A stretch of 64,000 nt of DNA, from assembly GCF_950295315.1 (NCBI RefSeq), contig NC_080162.1, positions 74,717,843-74,781,842 of the forward strand, written 5' to 3'. The notes beneath the pieces are model-generated. The model was not told the origin of the DNA. It saw only the letters and a program-made list of their open reading frames with translations, and made no database searches. Positions 51,700-63,535 of the stretch are shown one piece after another. The DNA comes from Erinaceus europaeus. Its lineage: Eukaryota; Chordata; Mammalia; Eulipotyphla; Erinaceidae. The stretch's first letter is position 1, and each line of letters begins with the position of its first letter. The position numbers and the translations under genes were made by a program.

Positions 51700-53548
51700 T
51701 TTAAAAGCTTAGACCAGGGAGAACAGAAGCAACCGGTTGCACAGCTATATACAAATAATGTCAAAGGACATAAATTATGGTAATGTTGTATATGATACAG
51801 CAAATCCTAACAAAGGGATATTTCAAAGTTAACGCAATTGCCAAATAATGTGACTATTGCAATAACTATCTATTGCCTTATTAAACCCTAAGACAGCAGG
51901 AACCTCCCACTTTCTTTATAGAGCCTATATTTCCCCCAGTCTTGGAACCTCTAGGGTGGGACTCACTTCCTGCATGCTTCTCTCAATTCATACCAAATGA
52001 TACTGCATCTGCTGGTCCCAACCTAATCAATGCAACGAATACCACCCCAGCATGCTTCACTTCAGACTGTGTCCAGAGACGTCAGGCATGGAATGTCAGC
52101 CCTTCAGCCTCATTACTCAGGTGAGATCTTTCCTTTCACAGGATTCTCTAATTCCATTCCAGGTGGTACACTTCCTAATAAAATCCCAAAACCTAGATAT
52201 AGACCAAGTCCCATGAGACAGAGCTTATGTCCGCATGTATCCATAAATTAGGGCAAAATATATACCTGAAAGCAAAAGTACACAATAGTCTGCAGTGAGT
52301 CAGTATAAAGTTCATAATGAAAGAGTGTCTACTTAGACTTAGATACCCTCCTCACCTACTTCCTATTATAGTTCTCTCACTCACTTCAAAGCTAACCTTA
52401 TCAAAGCAAGGACTGCAAAAGCTGAATAAGGGCAAGAGACTGGCATACTTTAATGATGACTCTTTAGTCACTATCAGGCCACACCATCAACTGGGGCCCT
52501 AGCTGGGGAGTCCTGAGATTCCCAAACAGACATGATGGGCCTAGACCTCAAATATATCCCTCTCTCCATTGTTACCGGTCACTTCTATCAGGAACAACAA
52601 AATAGACCCCTTTGTGGGCCCCTATAGGACCTTGCCCTCAACTTTGATCAACAACAGTAGAGAATGTTCCATCCTCCAAAGGGAGGCTGGACAACATACT
52701 CTATGCTACACCTGGGGTAGATAGGTCCTGAAACTGGGGCAGCTTGGAACATTCCTACTCATAACCACAGAATGTGAGCTCAGACCTACAGGGATGCAGA
52801 GGTCACATAGGCTCCTAAGCTGAATATGGGCCCTAGATCACATCAAATAGATGGTATTTACAGTCAACAATAATTATACCCCTTTCCCATATTTGGGAGC
52901 TACTCTCTTCCCTGATCCAGCTTTCTGGTCCTTTTTCCAGCCATGACATCATCTCCCCAGACAATAACATGGGTCCACCTGCATATCAGATTTCAGGCTC
53001 AGGGGGAAAAAAAAAGAAAAGAAAAGAAAAGAAAACTAGGATAGCCACAGGCCCTTTGGAATATAACTAAAATATGCCTACTAACTGTCTGCAAATGGAG
53101 ACCACCTCCCCAACTCTTCATCTGCACTATTCCAGCCTTTGGTTCATGATTAATCAACAATTTGTTTGGCTTTATATTTTAACTCTCTTTTAAGCCCCCA
53201 GGTTCCAGATGCTAGCATGATGCCAACCAGACTTCCCTGGACAAACAACCCCACCAATGTGTCCTGGAGCTCCGATTCCCCAGAACCTCGCCCCACTAGG
53301 GAAAGAGAGAGGCAGGCTGGGAGTATGGATCAACCTGTCAACACCCATTTTCAGTGGGGAAACAATTACAGAAGCCAGACCTTCTGCATCCCACAATGAC
53401 TTTGGGTCCTTACTCCTAGAGGGTTAAAGAATAGGAAAGCTATCAAGGGAAGGGATGGGATACAGAGTTCTGGTGATAGGAATTGTGTGGAGTTATACCC
53501 CTCTTATCCTATGGTTTGTCAGTGTTTCCTTTTTATAAATAAAAAAAA
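51700..53548 (+). mobile_element. PolyA retroelement family X, longest copy
   Basis: About 1.85 kb, ending ttttataaataaaaaaaaaa. The 3' 940 nt is shared with 23586-24506, and the last 200-250 nt with 26262 and 27730. The 5' 900 nt is seen only here. No significant open frame. It may be a very long L1 3'UTR (it follows L1 sequence) or a separate nonautonomous element. The 5' edge is uncertain. Confidence 0.7.
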
Positions 53549-53564
53549 AAAATTCAAGTCTTTT

Positions 53565-53736
53565 CAGATTATTAAGAGGTAAACATTTATAGTGCACAAG
53601 GACTCAAGATTCAAGCCCTGATCAGATTCAAGCAGGGCTGCAGGTGTCTCTCTGTCTCTTTCACTCTTTCTCTAGCCCTCCTTTCTTAATTTCTGTCTCT
53701 ATCCAATAATAAATAATATAAAAAATAAAAATGAGG
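53565..53736 (+). mobile_element. SINE-C, head partly lost
   Basis: atttatagtgcacaaggact, gcagggctgcaggtgtctct, tatccaataataaataat. Confidence 0.75.
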
Positions 53737-54008
53737 GAGTCGGACAGTAGCTCAGCAGGTTAAGCACATGTGGAGCGAAGTCCAAGGACTAGCGTAAGAA
53801 TCCCGGTTCCATCCCCCGGCTCCCTACCTGTAGGGGAGTCATTTCACAAGTGGTGAAGCAGGTCTTCAGGTGTCTATCTTTCTCTCCCCCTCTCTGTCTT
53901 CCCCATTCCTCTCCATTTTTCTCTGTCCTATCCAACAACGACAACAATAGTAACTACAGCAATAAAATAACAAAGGCAACAAAAGGGAATAAATAAATAT
54001 TAAAAGAA
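53737..54008 (+). mobile_element. SINE-A
   Basis: Inserted in the SINE-C tail. aaaaatga lies on both sides. Head gggagtcggacagtagctca. Confidence 0.9.
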
Positions 54009-54112
54009 ACAAAAATGACATTAAAAAAAAAAAGGCAAGCATGGCCCAAGGATTCCTGTAATCCCTTCTGCATCTATTATATTCTAGGCCATGTCTCAAG
54101 ATTCCATTCTTC

Positions 54113-54310
54113 TTTTTATTTATTAATTTGATAAAGACAGAGGAATTGAGAGGGGAGGGAGAGATAGAGAAAGAGACAGAGAGACACCTGCAGTTTGGAT
54201 TCACCACTCGTGCAGCTTTTTTCCTGCAGGTGGGGGCCAGGGACTTGAATCTAGGACCTTGTGCACTGTAATGTGTGTGCTTAACCAGGTGCACCAACGC
54301 GTGGCCCCCT
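54113..54310 (-). mobile_element. SINE-C with TSD
   Basis: ttccattctt occurs before (54104) and after (54309). tcaccactcgtgcagctttt hairpin partly broken. Confidence 0.9.
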
Positions 54311-54639
54311 TCCATTCTTTAACAGGACACAGGCCTGAAATCATTGAAACAAGAGTTTTAGAGATGGAAGAGCAGACACACCTGGTTCACTCTATTTGTA
54401 CATTCAGCCATCACTCTTGGGCTTTTATCAATGTATCATCACTATTAACATTTTTTTCTAGCAACTATTTCACTTTTTAAAAAAAGTTAAATGTATTAAA
54501 AATCTATAAATATCCCCCCCCAAAAAAAGAAATTGTTCTTTCTTCATCTTTTCTCTTTTTAGTGAATGGAAGTTTCATCCTTCCAGGTGCTAAAGTCAAC
54601 AATGTGGAGCTATCCTTAAATGTTCTCCAGCTTTCATTT

Positions 54640-55300
54640 GTGAGCAAATTCTTTGGGATCTATATTCAGAATTCATTCAGAGTCCCACCATGTCTCACCA
54701 CATGCACTGCTATTATTTGCTCCAAGTGAATACCTTATTTTTTTTGTCTGTACTGTTGCAACAACCTCCTTACTGAGCTTTCAGTTTCTTACCTCTCAAG
54801 GGTTCCTTAGCACACAAAGGCCAGAAGGGTCCTTCTAAAAGCAGTCAGAACCTGTCTAGTCAAAACATTCCACTGATTTCCTAAGTCATCTGATAGAAGA
54901 GTCAGTGTGTCCTTCAGGACAAACTGTCACCACTTAACACTTTCTCTGCTGCTTACCCTATTCTAACCACAGTCATCTTTGCCTTTTCTCAAGCATGCCG
55001 AGCAAGTCATTCTCACCTTAGGGTCTCTTATGTTTGTTCCCTGTCTGGAATATCCTTTCTACACACTGTAGTTTACTCCCTCAGGTCATGCAGACTCTGC
55101 TCACATGCCTCCTCCTCAAAGAGGTCTATCCTAATCACTATGAAAAACACGCAAATACCAAAAGCTGACTAGTTATTCCTTATCCCCTGCCTATCTTTCC
55201 AGAATATAAACTTCATGAAGGCAGCTATCCCTACCAGCTAGAGTAGTGCTTGGTATACAGTATTTGTTAAATGAATCATATGAATCTGTTAAATGAAAAA
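54640..55300 (+). repeat. L2 3' region, long
   Basis: tctgtttgttccctgtctgg-type order: ttccctgtctggaatatcct, gcctcctcctcaaagaggtc, aacttcatgaaggcagctat. Confidence 0.85.
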
Positions 55301-55314
55301 CAGAATATATATAG

Positions 55315-55915
55315 TGGACTGGGTGGTGGTACACTTGATTTGAGTGCACACATTACCATGCACAAGGTAATGAATGGTTCAGTCCCCATTCCCCCACCTG
55401 CAGGAGGAAAGCTTCAAAAAAGGTGAAGCAGGTCTGCAGGTCTCTCTTTAATTATATTTATTTATTTTCCCTTTTGTTGCCCTTGGTTTTGTTGTTGTTA
55501 TTGTTGTTGTAGTTATTATTGTTGTTGTTACTGATGTCATCGTTGTTGGATAAGACAGAGAGAAATGGAGAGAGGAGAGGACATCAGAGAGGGGGAGAGA
55601 AAGTAGACACTTGCAGACCTGCTTCACCGCTTGTGAAGCGACTCCCCTGCAGGTGGGGAGCCAGGGGCTCGAACCAGGATGCTCATGCTGGTTCTTGTGC
55701 TTCACGCCATATGAGCTTAACCCGCTGTGCTACCACCCGACTCCCTGCAGGTCTCTTTTTCTTTCTTCCTCTCTATCTACCTCTCCTCTCTCAATTTCTT
55801 TCTGTTCTATCAAATGAATAGAAAGGGAAAAGGGGAGGATGGCCACTAGGCATGGTGCTTTTGTAGTATGGGCACCAAGCTCCAGCAATAACCCTGGTGG
55901 CAATATAAATAAATA
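55315..55915 (+). mobile_element. SINE-C, long form, host of a SINE-A
   Basis: Left 55315-55445, right 55745-55915. The 3' module reads ggccactaggcatggtgctt to ccctggtggc, with stem bases changed in pairs relative to SINE-A. Confidence 0.85.
55446..55744 (-). mobile_element. SINE-A inside SINE-C
   Basis: TSD ctgcaggtctct at 55434-55445 and 55745-55756. Confidence 0.94.
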
Positions 55916-56762
55916 AATAAATAAAATTTGCTACATGAATAGATGACAAGAAAAGAGTTTAACTATTACTACTATAACTAGAAAATAACTATTGTCACAA
56001 ATGGAAATCAACTTAAAATATAAGCACTAACAGCAGGGAGAGAGCTTAAGCATGCCTGAGGCTCAATCCCCCTGTACAACCTTATGCCAGAGTCTGATCT
56101 TGAAGATCATGGTCCAACATCTTTAACAAAGAGGATTTGATGAGGTCCAGGGCAGGAGAAAGCTCAGGCTAGAATCAGCTAGTCAACACTGATGTCCCAC
56201 CTGTGCCTTGGAAACAACCCCCCCCAACTCCAGAGTGCAAAGAGACTGAATCTTGGGAAAGCTAGAACTAGGTTGAATCAACAAAGGCCAGTAACATTCC
56301 CTTGGGTCAGGTACAGAGCTAGCAGCTCTACTGAAGAGAACAAAGCCAAAAAAGGAGTATGCGAAGCTGAAAGAGCCTCGGGAGGCTGCTTGGTGGGGGA
56401 CGGGCACGCACAAACCTGTAGGTGAGATCCGTGGAGACCAAACAGCTGAGAGCAGAAATGAAAACAAGCAGGTCCCAAAGGATGGCAGCTTCAATCCTGT
56501 AAACACCATACAGATGTGGGGGTTCAGGTGCAGGCCTGAGGGGCTCAGCTGAGTCTGGGGAAGGATGGGACTTTCCTTCCCATTCACTTCCTTCCCAGAT
56601 GATGACTCTTAAATTAAGCTGAGTGGAACCACTGCCAACCCTGCCACTGGTCACATGAAGTTTCAGACATTAAGTAGGCAAAAGACAGTACCACCTTCCC
56701 CATCCGCACATTCCAGATGGTGTCTTCCATCACTCTCTCAGTGCCAGCCAGCTCCGCCCACC
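55916..56762. other. Repeat-poor intron block
   Basis: A worn SINE piece is possible at 56030-56110. The frames at 56183-56654 on the minus strand overlap one another and match no family. Confidence 0.4.
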
Positions 56763-56777
56763 TGTGCCTTTGAAGTT

Positions 56778-57113
56778 CTTTTTTTTTTTTTCCTCCTTGT
56801 CATCACTGGGGCTTTATTGCTCCAGGCCAACTTTTTCATATAGAAAAACAGAGACAAGCTGATGGTGTCTGAGAGTAACAGGGGTTTAATTTTTTTTTGG
56901 GGGGGAACCTTCAGAGGAACTGGGTCCAATAAGCCTTCAAATACCTCCTCAATGAAAAAGAAAGGAAGAAGGGAAGGGGAGGGGAGGGGAAAGAAGAGGT
57001 AAAAAGACACCACTATTCAAAAGCTTCCTTCAGTGTAGTGGGGGCTGACTGGAACCTGGGTCGTGTGCATGACAAAGCAAGCACACTATACAAGTGAGCT
57101 ATCTTGGTAGCCC
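56778..57113 (-). mobile_element. SINE-E, long form, with TSD and extra segment
   Basis: TSD tgtgcctttgaagtt at 56763-56777 and 57114-57128. An extra ~110 nt (about 56865-56975) separates the module from the body. Confidence 0.88.
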
Positions 57114-57128
57114 TGTGCCTTTGAAGTT

Positions 57129-57861
57129 TTCATCCCTGTTTGGAGGGGAGCATCGTTTTCCATCCTCAAGAGGTTAGCAAACATGGCTGCAGGTGCAGAG
57201 GGTAAAACTAGAGCTGTTCTAACTGCCAGGCCAGCAATGCCTGACCTACATCTCCATGGTTGGTTGCATGTAAAGAAAAATATAAGGGATTTCCGTTGGT
57301 GTTCACCAGATGCAGCTGCCAAGGGAAGGCTGGGTCTTCTGAAAGCCCAAGCAAAAGAGAGCAGAAAGAAGTGGTTAAGTTGGCTGGGACTGGCAAGGGG
57401 GCCGGCCTCTACATTCTTTCCTAGTTTTGAGGACCTCCAGGTGTCCTCCTACTGCGCTTTCTAGTAATATCCTTACTTAAGAGAGAGAGAGAGAAGAGTG
57501 AGAGAAGCCATAACAAGTTTCCATTAAAAAACAACAAGACAAAACAACAAAACCCAACTATAGTCAATCTTAATTATAAACTGCTACTATATGGGGTGAA
57601 GCTATTAGTTTTAGGTAGGAAAAGAAAAGGCAATTTTGAGGTTTTGTATGATAGTGTGTAAAGGACCTGGAGCTTTAGAATCAGTAGGTCTACTCCTGTG
57701 TGGTGGTGGATCTATCTGACTATGAATATGTCATGTAACACACTAACTAGTCAAGTATGGCAGACAGACAAGATGATCTCTAAGGTCTCTCCCCCACACC
57801 CTCTCAAGGGTGCAGTGGATTATAAGGAACAAGTAACTCTCTTAGGAGATAAAAGGCCTGA
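57129..57861. other. Intron stretch without recognised repeat
   Basis: Short (GA)n at 57481-57494 and A-rich 57525-57560. Nothing else identified. Confidence 0.45.
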
Positions 57862-57990
57862 GTTTTGCTTATTTGTTTATTTAAAGATTTTATTTTTATG
57901 AGAAAGGGACAGAGATACCAGCGCACCAGTCTGGTATATGCAGTAAGCACAATGAACTCAATCTACTCAATGAACTATCTCTGCAGATAC
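57862..57990 (-). mobile_element. SINE-B, worn
   Basis: gattttatttttatgagaaa, gcgcaccagtctggtatatg. The head is decayed. Confidence 0.6.
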
Positions 57991-58090
57991 CACAAAGTCT
58001 GTCGTTTACTTACTCTTTGTGTAAACCTGGGCAAGTTGCTTTACCTCTAGTCATCTCACTTTCCTCATAAACCAAACACTTGAAAATGTA
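57991..58090 (+). repeat. MIR fragment
   Basis: gtaaacctgggcaagttgct, ttacctctagtcatctcact. Confidence 0.75.
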
Positions 58091-58189
58091 TTGCATCGAG
58101 TACAACAGAATCCCTTTGGTGCAATATCTCCCTTATATTTCACCCCTAAGCACCTGCCTGCCCTTCAAAGAGCCTGTTCTTTACTTGGC

Positions 58190-58630
58190 ACTGCCTCAGT
58201 TTGGGGCTAGAAATACAAAATGAAGGGTTAAGTGCACATGGCGCAATGCGCAAGGGCCGGCGTAAGGATCCCAGTTTGAGCCCCCAGCTCCCCACCTGCA
58301 GGGGAGCTGCTTCGCAAGCAGTGAAGCAGGTCTGCAGGTGTCTATCTTTGTCTCCTCTCTGTCTTCCCCTCCTGTCTCCATTTCTCTCTGTCCTGTCCGA
58401 CAGCAACTACATCTATGACAACAATAACAACTACAACGGACACAACAACAAGGGCAACAAAGTGGGAGGAGTGGCCTCCAGGAGCAGTGGATTCATGGTG
58501 CAGGCACTGAACCCCAGCAATAACCCTGGAGGCAAAAAAAAAAAGAAAGAAATACAAAATGAAGGAAGCAGGGTTCAAACCTAGGTCTGTCTGATTGCAG
58601 AGTCTGTGATCTCCTACCACAGAATTACTA
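58190..58630 (-). repeat. MIR split by a long SINE-A
   Basis: Right piece 58566-58630: gggttcaaacctaggtctgt, ctgattgcagagtctgtgat. Confidence 0.65.
58227..58548 (+). mobile_element. SINE-A, long form, 5'-truncated, with TSD
   Basis: TSD gaaatacaaaatgaagg at 58210-58226 and 58549-58565. The first ~25 nt of the head are missing although the TSD is intact, so it was truncated on insertion. The 3' module is complete. Confidence 0.94.
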
Positions 58631-58929
58631 ACTGCCACTTACTTGCTGTACACATTAGTTTTGAGTCTCAGGGTCCAGATATATAAAATGGGCATAAAAC
58701 CTGTTACAGTGTTTAATTGATACTTGTTACTATACTCTGCTATGCTTCCTTTTTTCTCTGAACCATGAGCCCTCATAGTCTTTTCCGTTTACTTTGGCAG
58801 TTTCTGTTTCATGATCTAAATTGTTGAAAGCAAGGCCCATATTTTATACTTTTCTTTTTTCCCACTGGTATTCAAAGAACATTTGTTACACAACTAGGAG
58901 ATGGGTACTTTCTGAGGCATTATCAGTGG

Positions 58930-59075
58930 GAGCCATTACCAATGATCAAGCATCAGTTTTCTAATCTGGACAACAGGGACACTGATGTATTCTCCCAAGC
59001 AGGATTACTGTGTTAAAAATACAACAAAATACTCTTTATAACATGCACACAATAGGCACTTTATAAATGGCAGCA
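58930..59075 (+). repeat. MIR fragment
   Basis: cagttttctaatctggacaa, gattactgtgttaaaaatac, aggcactttataaatggcag. Confidence 0.65.
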
Positions 59076-59185
59076 ACTTTATTGACATTGGCATATACAA
59101 TTATAGATGGGTTATGTCCATAGACCTGACAGTCAACAGATATACATCAAGAACCAGTAACTTGATTCTCCATAGCAACTAGAAT

Positions 59186-59382
59186 TTAATTTTTTAAAAT
59201 TTGTTAGATAGAGAAATTAAGAGAGGAGAGGAGGTGATAGGGAGAGAGGCAGAGAGACACCTGTAGTCCTGCTTCACCATTTGTAAAGTTTTCCTCCTGC
59301 AAGTGGGAAGCAGGGGCTTGAACCTGGGTCCTTGCACACTCTTAATGTGTGTGCTTAACCAGGTGCACCACTGCCTGGCCCC
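59186..59382 (-). mobile_element. SINE-C with TSD
   Basis: gcaactagaa before (about 59176) and after (59383). Confidence 0.92.
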
Positions 59383-59639
59383 TGCAACTAGAACTTTAAA
59401 GAATGTTCATTTGATGGAACCCTAATTAGATATGGAAACTCTCTCCATGAAAGGAAAAGAGACAGCTCAGCTCAGGCCAAATCACAAGCCTCAGATTAGA
59501 CATATATGGATTCCTCCTGGGCATTCCACAGTTTCTTGATTATATGATCCTTTTTGCCGATTATTCTCTGAGCCTAATTCTTCTTCTGAGTTGTACTCTA
59601 AGACCATATGTTATTCCTCCTAAGAGGCAGTCAAAGTGT

Positions 59640-59870
59640 GGTCTTTAGAAAACTTGGGTTTGAACTAGCTTGGGTCAGGAATTATGGTATAATATTTAAC
59701 TTTTCTGAGCTTTATCTTTCCCATCTAAAAACCTTTCTTGATGAGTGATTGTGAATATTACTAGGTAATGTGCATGGACTTGGCACAAGATTAACAATTT
59801 CACTTGCTACATGAAAGTCTTTTTCTTATATCCAGGGCCTGGCACTAGAAGGTAGGTAGTCAGTAACTGT
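59640..59870 (+). repeat. MIR, worn
   Basis: gaaaacttgggtttgaacta, cttttctgagctttatcttt, cagggcctggcactagaagg. Confidence 0.6.
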
Positions 59871-60235
59871 TTTGGATCAAACCCTGTCCTTCTTCTGATG
59901 ACTTAGGAAGAGATATGCAGAGAAAAGATGCTCATGTATTTAAACTGGTACCACTGCTAAAGGCTCAGTCAGACTGGTAATACCTCAAAATTCCAAGTTA
60001 TATATACTCCATGTCTCTGCAATTTCACTTCTAGGGATTTATCCTAGATGCCCTGCATTCCACATGGGTCAAATGTTTGTTCATTGTGTATCACCACTTT
60101 ACTTACAAAAGAATGGGGGGAAGTATCTAACAATGGGATCTGGTTAATTAAAACAGAGGACGGTATCATACGTGGAATACTATTGTAATTATTAAGGAGG
60201 AGGAGAAAGCTCTTGATGGACTAATAAGGAATAAT

Positions 60236-60524
60236 CTTTTTTTAAAAATATTTTTTTTATTTATTTATTCCCTTTTGTTGCCCTTGATGTTTCATCGTTG
60301 TAGTAATTATTGCTGTTGTTATTGATGTCATCATTGTTGGATAGGACAGAGAGAAATGGAGAGAGGAGGAGAAAACAGGGAGGGGGAGAGAAAGATAGAC
60401 ACCTGCAGACCTGCTTCACAACTTGTGAATTTACCTCCTGCAGGTGGGGAGCCGGGGGCTCGAACCAGGAACCTTGCACTTTGCATCACCTGCGCTTAAC
60501 CCATTGCGCTATCGCCCAACTCCC
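60236..60524 (-). mobile_element. SINE-A in L1M
   Basis: TSD-like aggaataatcttttt on both sides. Stem arm changed (ttgtgaatttacctcctgca). Confidence 0.9.
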
Positions 60525-60535
60525 AGGAATAATCT

Positions 60536-60741
60536 TTTTAAAAATAATTGTATTATCTTTATTTATTTGATAGAGACAGCCAGGAATTTAGAGGGGGGAG
60601 AAAGAGAGAGAGACACCTGCAGCAGCACTACATTCACCAATGTGAAGCTTTCTCCCTGTAGGTGAGGACCGGGGGCTTGAGCCTAGGTCCTTGCACATTT
60701 TAACATGTGCATTTAACCAGGTGCACCACCACCTAGCCCCC
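60536..60741 (-). mobile_element. SINE-C in L1M
   Basis: tttatttgatagagacagcc, gaccgggggcttgagcctag, caccaccacctagccccc. Confidence 0.88.
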
Positions 60742-60917
60742 TAGGAGTAATCTCTAAGATATACTTTCTCTGGATGAAATATAGATAGCTAACAAAATAT
60801 TAACAAACAAAAATTTGTCTTACAAGTAACTGCAAATACACCTTGGATATTTTAACTTACTTTAAGGATATTTAAATATGTACAAAAGTAGATAATGTAA
60901 TAAAATTAAAAGTCATT

Positions 60918-61056
60918 GTGTCTCTGGAGGTGGTGCAGAGGCTACAGTTTAGGACTTAAAAGCATAAAGTTACAAATTTAAATCCCAGCATCACATATGT
61001 TAGAGTGATGCTCTGGTGTTCTCTCTCTTGTTAATACGTGAAAAATCAAAAAAACA
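60918..61056 (+). mobile_element. SINE-B
   Basis: tctctggaggtggtgcagag, caaatttaaatcccagcatc, gttagagtgatgctctggtg. Confidence 0.8.
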
Positions 61057-61186
61057 TTACGTACCAATCACCACTTAACAATGATCAACTCAGTATCAGA
61101 TTTAATTTGTTCCTTAATTATCTCCTCTATCCCTGTTTTAGTTTGAAGCAAATTCCAGTATTTACTTCTAAGTAAATAAAGAGCAG

Positions 61187-61340
61187 CCTGGGAGGTGGAA
61201 CAGTAGTAGATAAAGTATTGTACTCTCATGCATGAAGCCTCAAGTTTGCTCTCAGCATCAATCACATAAGCAAGAGTGATGCTCTGGTTCTCTCACTCCT
61301 TTCTTTTTCAATCATTAATAAATACTTTTTTTAAAGAATG
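61187..61340 (+). mobile_element. SINE-B
   Basis: agcctgggaggtggaacagt, tactctcatgcatgaagcct, attaataaatactttttt. Confidence 0.82.
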
Positions 61341-61349
61341 GAAATTATT

Positions 61350-61921
61350 ATTATTTTTTTTGCCTCCAAGATTATTATGAATCCACTGCTCCCGGAGACT
61401 TTTTTTTTTCCCTTTTGTTGTTCTTGTTGTTTATCGTTGTTATTGCTATTGTCGTTGTTGGATAGGACAGAGAGAAATCAAGAGAGTAGGGGAAGACAGA
61501 GGGGGGAGAATTTTGATAAACACCTGCAGACAGATCTGCTTTACCACCTGTGAAACGACCCCCCATTGCAGGTGGGGAGCCAGGGGCTTGAACTAGGATC
61601 CTTATGCCGGTCCTTGCACTTTTTTAAAAAAATATTTATTCCCTTTTGTTGCCCTTGTTTTTTTGTTGTTGCTGTTTTTGTAGTAGTTATTGATATCGTC
61701 ACTGTTGGGTAGGACAGAGAGAAATAGAGGAAGGGAAGACAGAGACGGGAAGAGAAAGTGGGGGAGGGGGCTCGAACCAGGATCCTTGAACAGGTCCTTG
61801 CACTTCGAGCCAGGTGCACTTAACCTGCTGCACTACCGTCCGACTCCCCTTTTTTTTTTTTTAAAAGATCCTTGCACTTGATGCTATGTGTGCTTAATCC
61901 GATGCGCTACCGCCCGGCCCC
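61350..61921 (-). mobile_element. SINE-A, long form, host of a SINE-A
   Basis: Module shortened (gcctccaagattattatgaa to ccactgctcccggagac). The head resumes at ~61866 (gatccttgcacttgatgcta). Confidence 0.85.
61622..61851 (-). mobile_element. SINE-A nested in SINE-A, internally deleted
   Basis: Body lacks the hairpin: gaagagaaagtgggggaggg joins directly to ggctcgaaccaggatccttg. ccttgcactt flanks it. Confidence 0.85.
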
Positions 61922-62515
61922 CTGGAAATTATTTTTAAAATAAAAAGTAAAAATAAAGAATCTTAAGAGGAAAGAAAACGTCATGATACAATTATTATAT
62001 ATAAAGTTGAAGAATCTAGGAAGGGTTTTTAATGTGATCAAAACTTTCCCCCAAAGAGGGCACCTTTGTTCAATACTAAGCTCTAGGTACAGCTCAAGTC
62101 ATAAATAATTCACATTTGTAGATTTAAAATGAAAATATTCCATTAATACCAAGGTGATAAGGGAGTTAATTCATTAGGACTTAATTAAGGACTTAGAGAC
62201 AAAATTTAAAAAAATTTTAGACGTAGTCAATATTCTTTTTTGACCTATGCCTTTAGGACAGGTTAAATAAGAATTTCTTCAAAAAACCTAACAGGTTTAA
62301 ATTATAGAAGATTCAGGTGCATTAAATTTAAGAAAATCTATTAATCAAAAGGCACTTTTCTTAAAAAAAAAAAAAAGAAGAAACTACAAGCTGAGAGACT
62401 GTATCTGAAATGCATGTATGAATAGTACTCAAAATATATACAGAATCCCTACAACCCCAATAAAACAGAGCAATGACTTAAACAGGTATTAAAACAAAAC
62501 AAAGCAAAAAGAATG

Positions 62516-62797
62516 AGAGTTAGGCATTAGTGCAGCGGGTTAAGCACACGTGGCGCAAAATGCAAGGACCAGCACAAGGATCCCAGTTCAAGCCCCCGGC
62601 TCCCCACCTGCAGGGGAGTCGCTTCACAGGTGGTGAAGCAGGTCTGCAGGTGTCTATCTTTCTCTCCCCTTCTCTGTCTTTCCCTCCTCTCTCCATTTCT
62701 CTCTGTCCTATCCAACAATGACGATATCAATAACAACAATAATAATAACTACAATGACAACAAAAGGGAATAAATAAATAAATATTTTTTAAAAAGA
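62516..62797 (+). mobile_element. SINE-A in L1M
   Basis: Head gttaggcattagtgcagcgg, ggatcccagttcaagccccc, tail AATAAATAAATAAATATT. Confidence 0.92.
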
Positions 62798-62992
62798 AGA
62801 AACATGAATGGTCAATAGATACAGGGTAAGATTCTCAACCCCACTTGTAATCTGAGAAATGCAAATTAAAACCACAAGATACCATCTCACATCCGCCAGC
62901 TCTATAAAAAATTTAAGTCTACCCATATAAAGTATTAACAAAGATGTAAAGTAATGAAAACTAATTTTCTTATAGTGGCAGTATAAATTCTT

Positions 62993-63276
62993 TTTTAAAA
63001 ATATCTGTTTTCTTTTTGTTGCTCTTGTTTTTATTGTTGTAGTTATTGTTGTTGATGTTGTCGTTGTTGGCTAGGACAGACAGAAATGGAGAGAGGAGGG
63101 GGAGAGAAAGACAGACACCTGTAGACCTGCTTCACGGGGCCTACGAAGCTACTCCCCTGCAGGTGGGGAGCCGGGGGCTCGAACCGGGATCCTTATGCCG
63201 GTCCTTGCTCTTTGAGCCACATGCGCTTAACCAGCTGCACTTAACCCTCTGCGCTATCGCCAACTCCAGGCAATCT
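62993..63276 (-). mobile_element. SINE-A in L1M, opposite strand
   Basis: taaattctt flanks it. Head end duplicated: cgcttaaccagctgcactta then accctctgcgctatcgccaa. Confidence 0.9.
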
Positions 63277-63349
63277 AAATTCTTACAGATAGATAAACAG
63301 TTGGGCATTACCTTCAATCAAGCTATTTCACTCCCAGGCATAAAATCTA

Positions 63350-63535
63350 AAGTACAGTGTGGCTCCAGGACCTGCAGCAGTAGTATTATCACCTGGGAAC
63401 TTGTTAGAAATGCAAATTCTCAGTGTTAACCTAGACAGACTCAGACTGCATGTGGGTGGAGCCCAGTGAATGGTAGTTTAACAAAATAGGAGGATGATTC
63501 TGATGGGCAGCAGAAGTCCTGAAACCACTGCCCTA
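63350..63535 (+). mobile_element. hAT-Charlie-type fossil (MER5-like) in L1M
   Basis: ttatcacctgggaacttgtt, agaaatgcaaattctcagtg, ggatgattctgatgggcagc. Confidence 0.78.

Larger units (their letters stand above)
59950..60917 (+). mobile_element. Old L1M 3' region cut by two SINEs
   Basis: 59950-60235 (caatttcacttctagggatt, tatcctagatgccctgcatt) and 60742-60917. aggaataatct-like bases recur at each SINE junction. Confidence 0.75.

Noticed and set aside
56183..56654. Overlapping minus-strand frames of 134 and 108 codons
   Set aside because: Different frames over the same unique sequence with no domain and no exon borders. Likely chance.
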